Positions 61,438 to 64,000 of a stretch of 64,000 nucleotides of DNA are shown one piece after another; positions within the stretch are counted from its first letter, which is position 1, and the number at the start of each line of letters is the position of its first letter. Below the pieces are notes generated by a model. That model saw only the letters and a list, made by a program, of their open reading frames with translations, did not search any database and was not told where the DNA came from. A program made the translations under genes and the position numbers. The stretch is from Byssovorax sp. (GTDB lineage Bacteria > Myxococcota_A > Polyangia > Polyangiales > Polyangiaceae): NCBI GenBank assembly GCA_025362495.1, contig JANYGI010000027.1, positions 39,626 through 103,625 on the forward strand, written 5' to 3'.

Positions 61438-62673
61438 ATGAAGGCTCTGGTCGACAGTACGGCGCTCCCCGGGCATGCGCGGGTGGTGGCGCGCGACGAT
61501 GTGTGGATGGAAGGCGACGCCGTGAGGCAGTTCGCGCGCGTCGCCGGCGAGCCGGGGTGCGTGCGCGCCGTGGCGATGCCGGATCTGCACGCCGGGCGCG
61601 GGATCCCGATCGGGGCGGTGTTCGCGTTCGACGGCCGGGTGATCCCCGCGCTGATCGGCGGCGACGCGGGGTGCGGCGTCCGCGTCGTGGCGACGGCGGC
61701 GGGGCGGATCGCGCCGGACAAGCTGGAGCGGCGCGCGCGCGAGGCGATGGACGACGAGCTCCTGAGCGGCTGCGATCCCGGCGCGGTGTTCGAGGCCGCG
61801 TGGACGCGGGGGCCGCGCGGGCTCGCGGATCTCGCCGGGGTTCCGGCCGATCTCGCGCGGCTCGCCGAGGGCGAGGTCGACGCGGGGAGCGGAGCGAGCG
61901 GGGATCCGGCGCCGTACCGCGCCGGCTTCGAGAGCGCGCTCGGATCGGTCGGCGGAGGCAATCACTTCGTGGAGATCGCCCGCGTGAGCGAGGTGCGCGA
62001 CGCGGCGGCGGCGGCCGAGCTCGGGCTCGCGCGCGACGCGCTGGTGGTCGTCGCGCACTCGGGATCGCGCGGCCTCGGCAGCGCGCTCGCGCGGCGCTGG
62101 GGCGAGGGCGCGCTCGTGGGCGAGGCCGTGAGTGGCTATCTCGCCGATCTCGCCGGGGCGTGCCGCTTCGCGCGGACCAACCGCTTTCTGCTGGGTTATC
62201 GGCTGCTGCGGGCGCTCGGCGTGGCGCGGGCCTCGAAGCTCGCGGGCGGGTTCGACGTGACCCACAACGACGTGGTGCGCGAAGAGGTGAACGGAGTCGA
62301 TGCGTGGGTGCATCGCAAGGGCGCGGCGCCCGCGCGCGGCCAGGACGCGACCATCGTGCTCGGGAGCCGCGGCGCGCCGTCGTGGGTGATGCGCGCGTCC
62401 GACTGCGCAGATGGGCTGCGATCGGTGGCTCACGGCGCGGGGCGGCGCATGGGCCGGACCGAGGCCCGCGAGAAGGTCAAGGCGCGCTACCGGCGCGCGG
62501 ATCTCACGCGCACCGACCTCGGCGGGCGGGTGATCTGCGACGACGCGCAGCTGCTCCTCGAAGAGCACCCCGACGCGTACAAGCCGATCGAGCCCGTGGT
62601 CGAGAGCCTGATCGAAGCGGGCATGGCGACGGCGATCGCGGCGCTGACGCCGGTGCTCACGGTGAAGCGATGA
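61438..62673 (+). CDS. rtcB2: RNA ligase RtcB-like (RtcB2 of a PrfH module)
   Basis: The 411-residue protein from ATG 61438 (AGAGGA upstream) contains IGGDAGCGV with Cys 79, VGGGNHFVE (His 176), AHSGSRGLG (His 207), THNDV (His 276) and VAHGAGRRMGR (guanylylated-type His about 332). All metal and catalytic positions of RtcB are therefore present. Compared with the RtcB at 14334 it is clearly divergent in the N-terminal half. Its stop overlaps the prfH start (ATGA), an operon known from other bacteria, where RtcB2 reseals 16S rRNA cut in the decoding centre. Confidence 0.92.
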   Translation: MKALVDSTALPGHARVVARDDVWMEGDAVRQFARVAGEPGCVRAVAMPDLHAGRGIPIGAVFAFDGRVIPALIGGDAGCGVRVVATAAGRIAPDKLERRAREAMDDELLSGCDPGAVFEAAWTRGPRGLADLAGVPADLARLAEGEVDAGSGASGDPAPYRAGFESALGSVGGGNHFVEIARVSEVRDAAAAAELGLARDALVVVAHSGSRGLGSALARRWGEGALVGEAVSGYLADLAGACRFARTNRFLLGYRLLRALGVARASKLAGGFDVTHNDVVREEVNGVDAWVHRKGAAPARGQDATIVLGSRGAPSWVMRASDCADGLRSVAHGAGRRMGRTEAREKVKARYRRADLTRTDLGGRVICDDAQLLLEEHPDAYKPIEPVVESLIEAGMATAIAALTPVLTVKR

Positions 62674-63347
62674 CGCCCGGGACCGCGAGCCATGCGCCGC
62701 GCTACTGCGTGCAGGTGAGCGCGGGGAGGGGACCCGCGCCGGCGCGGCAGTTCGTCGCGGCGCTCGCGGCGCGGCTCGAGGCGCTGTGCGAAGCGGGCGG
62801 GCTCGTGGTCGTCGACGTGACGATCCACGGAGACGAGGCCGAGCCGGGATCGGTGGAGATCCGCGTGGTCGGCGACGCGCCGAGCGTGCTCGCGGGCGAG
62901 CCCGGCACGCACGCGCTCGTGGCGCGCAGCCCGTCGCGCGGCAAGGCGGCGCGCAAGCGGTGGTTCGCCGGCGTGTGGCTGCTCGAGGCGGCGGAAGAGC
63001 GGGCGAAAGAGGGCGCTCCGATCGACGCGAAAGACCTCGAAATCACGGCGATGCGGGCCTCGGGGCCCGGTGGGCAGAACGTGAACAAGACCTCGACCGC
63101 GGTGCGCGTTCGCCACCGGCCGAGCGGGATCACCGTGCGCATGGCCGACGAGCGATCGCAGCAGCAGAACCTCCGCCGCGCTGTGCAGCGCGTCGCCGAG
63201 AAGCTCGCCGAGGCGAGCGAGCGCGCCCGGGCCGAGGACGACGCCGAGCGCCGCAGCGTCCACGATCGCGTCGAGCGCGGCGCGCCGGTCCGCACCTACC
63301 GGCTCGGGCGACGCGGCGCGCTGGAGATCGCCGGCGCGACCGCGTGA
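62670..63347 (+). CDS. prfH: Peptide chain release factor-like PrfH
   Basis: The 225-residue protein has the short release-factor layout without the stop-codon recognition domain: an alpha/beta N-terminal part (about 10-115) and a C-terminal domain with GGQ at 134-136 (SGPGGQNVNKTSTAVRVRHR) followed by a basic helix (SQQQNLRRAVQRVAEKLAEA). PrfH is reported to release nascent chains from ribosomes broken at the decoding centre so that the rRNA can be ligated by RtcB2. The start overlaps the rtcB2 stop, which gives tight co-translation. The N-terminus is slightly longer than in typical PrfH. Confidence 0.9.
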   Translation: MTPGTASHAPRYCVQVSAGRGPAPARQFVAALAARLEALCEAGGLVVVDVTIHGDEAEPGSVEIRVVGDAPSVLAGEPGTHALVARSPSRGKAARKRWFAGVWLLEAAEERAKEGAPIDAKDLEITAMRASGPGGQNVNKTSTAVRVRHRPSGITVRMADERSQQQNLRRAVQRVAEKLAEASERARAEDDAERRSVHDRVERGAPVRTYRLGRRGALEIAGATA

Positions 63348-63480
63348 GTCCGTCAATTTACGCAGCGTCCATTCTTCGACATCCGCGTAAGCACCTTCGC
63401 CGCGCGGCTCTGTGGTTTCGCGTCCGCCTCCATGAAATCCCCGCGTAGCATGCCCTCGCGCGCGTCCCCGATGCGCGCAT

Positions 63481-63515
63481 GCCCCGTGCATCGGGGCTGC
63501 CGAGCTTTCTTTTTG
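63481..63515 (+). terminator. Possible terminator after prfH
   Basis: A hairpin GCCCCG-TGCAT-CGGGGC (63481-63497) is followed after 8 nt by CTTTCTTTTTG. The T-run is displaced from the stem, so this is a weak intrinsic terminator at best. It is placed sensibly 134 bp beyond the prfH stop. Confidence 0.4.
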
Positions 63516-63529
63516 CTTGGTCCGTGAGG

Positions 63530-63546
63530 GGCCGCGGTTCGCGGCC
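63530..63546. repeat. Hairpin just upstream of the DUF2339-like gene
   Basis: GGCCGCG-GTT-CGCGGCC is a perfect 7-bp inverted repeat with a 3-base loop ending 9 bp before the start codon. It would overlap or hide the ribosome site (AGAGGCG), so it may lower translation or be an operator. Confidence 0.4.
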
Positions 63547-63555
63547 AGAGGCGAC

Positions 63556-64000
63556 ATGGAAGAGTTTGCGACCTTCGTTCTCGTGCTGGTGCTCGGCGGG
63601 GGAGGCCTCCTGGTGTTCCTGATCGTCGGCCTCGTCTCGGGGACTGGCGGAAAGGCGCGCGCCAAGGAGATGCAGCGCGAGCTCGAGGCGCTGCGCCAGG
63701 ATCTGCTGAAGGTCCAGGGTCGCGTGGGCTATCTCGAAGGTGAGGTCGAGAAGGCCCGCGCCGCGGTGGGGCGGCTGTGGACCGCGGTGGAGTCGCCGCG
63801 CTTGATGGCGCCCGCGGAGAAGAGCGCCGCCGCGCCGATGCGCGTCGAGACGCCGATCGCGACGCCGATGCCGGTCGCGACACCGGTGCCGGTCGCTGCG
63901 CGCGTGATCGCTCCGGTCGTGGAGGCGCCGCTGCCCGCTCCGGTCGTGGAGATCGCGCCGATCGTCGCCGCGCCGGTCGCCGCTCCGGCGATCGCCGAGG
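63556..64000 (+). CDS. DUF2339-like membrane protein, 5' part (partial)
   Basis: The first 148 codons are seen and the frame runs off the window. The N-terminus has one membrane helix (FVLVLVLGGGGLLVFLIVGLV, about 5-25), then a coiled coil (AKEMQRELEALRQDLLKVQGRV) and a long Pro/Val/Ala linker with repeated APV and TPV. This is how DUF2339 proteins begin; the many later membrane helices would lie outside the window. The role is unknown. It appears to be transcribed separately from prfH. Confidence 0.65.
   Translation, partial: MEEFATFVLVLVLGGGGLLVFLIVGLVSGTGGKARAKEMQRELEALRQDLLKVQGRVGYLEGEVEKARAAVGRLWTAVESPRLMAPAEKSAAAPMRVETPIATPMPVATPVPVAARVIAPVVEAPLPAPVVEIAPIVAAPVAAPAIAE

Noticed and set aside
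63353..63883. Minus-strand frame after prfH
   Set aside because: It overlaps the well-formed N-terminus of the DUF2339-like gene and is Ser/Arg/Pro-rich noise.

Overview
The window is very GC-rich DNA with strong G/C third-position bias, short intergenic gaps and many GTG starts. Several traits suggest a predatory or saprophytic delta-type bacterium, most probably a myxobacterium of the Polyangiales/Sorangiineae type: lipoproteins with Gly/Ser-rich linkers, Kazal and FG-GAP secreted proteins, an AgmX/PglI-type protein, TIGR02270 HEAT-repeat and PAAR/Rhs (type VI secretion) genes, and CARF-sigma54 regulators. This taxonomic call is an inference; no rRNA is present.

Layout. 0-9.4 kb: type VI secretion effector module (thiolase-fold protein, PAAR-like DUF4150 protein, 1272-aa Rhs protein with a Cys/His-rich C-terminal toxin candidate, two candidate immunity genes, a TIGR02270 HEAT protein). 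9.7 kb: tRNA-Pro. 9.8-12.6 kb: S9 peptidase and VOC protein. 12.5-16.7 kb: RNA-repair locus rtcR < > rtcB-rtcA with a sigma54 promoter and a palindromic operator candidate. 16.7-22.6 kb: secreted and outer-membrane proteins (metallophosphatase, Kazal protein, SUMF1-like lipoprotein, DUF5916 protein). 22.8-31.6 kb: natural-product operon of flippase, Sfp-type phosphopantetheinyl transferase and a 2043-aa NRPS with the order acyl/aryl ligase-T-C-A-T-TE. 31.7-45.5 kb: mixed genes (CheR, Kazal/FG-GAP protein, GH92 mannosidase, DUF155, expansin-like, VWA, MFS, ClpS, RNase Z-like, AgmX-like).

45.5-53.4 kb: a group 1h-like [NiFe] hydrogenase locus that looks decayed. A receiver fragment, a hybrid kinase with an in-frame TGA, a large-subunit gene lacking its 5' part and carrying TGA in place of a Trp codon, a frameshifted NifU/DUF5947 gene and a patched accessory gene sit next to intact DUF6084, maturation protease, hypA, PAS kinase and hypC genes. 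No small subunit is visible.

53.5-59.8 kb: receiver, membrane kinase, NAPE-PLD-like hydrolase, VTT membrane protein, spermidine-synthase-like protein, a glutaredoxin/HesB-like/rhodanese fusion and an SDR.

59.7-63.5 kb: a second, differently organised RNA-repair module, with a CARF-sigma54 regulator divergent from rtcB2-prfH. Three tandem 15-bp dyads and a GG-N10-GC sigma54 promoter lie between them. PrfH is a release-factor-like protein that rescues ribosomes damaged in the decoding centre, and RtcB2 reseals the rRNA. This module, together with the separate rtcBA locus and the toxin-bearing Rhs gene, is the most interesting content here. The window ends in the 5' part of a DUF2339-like gene.
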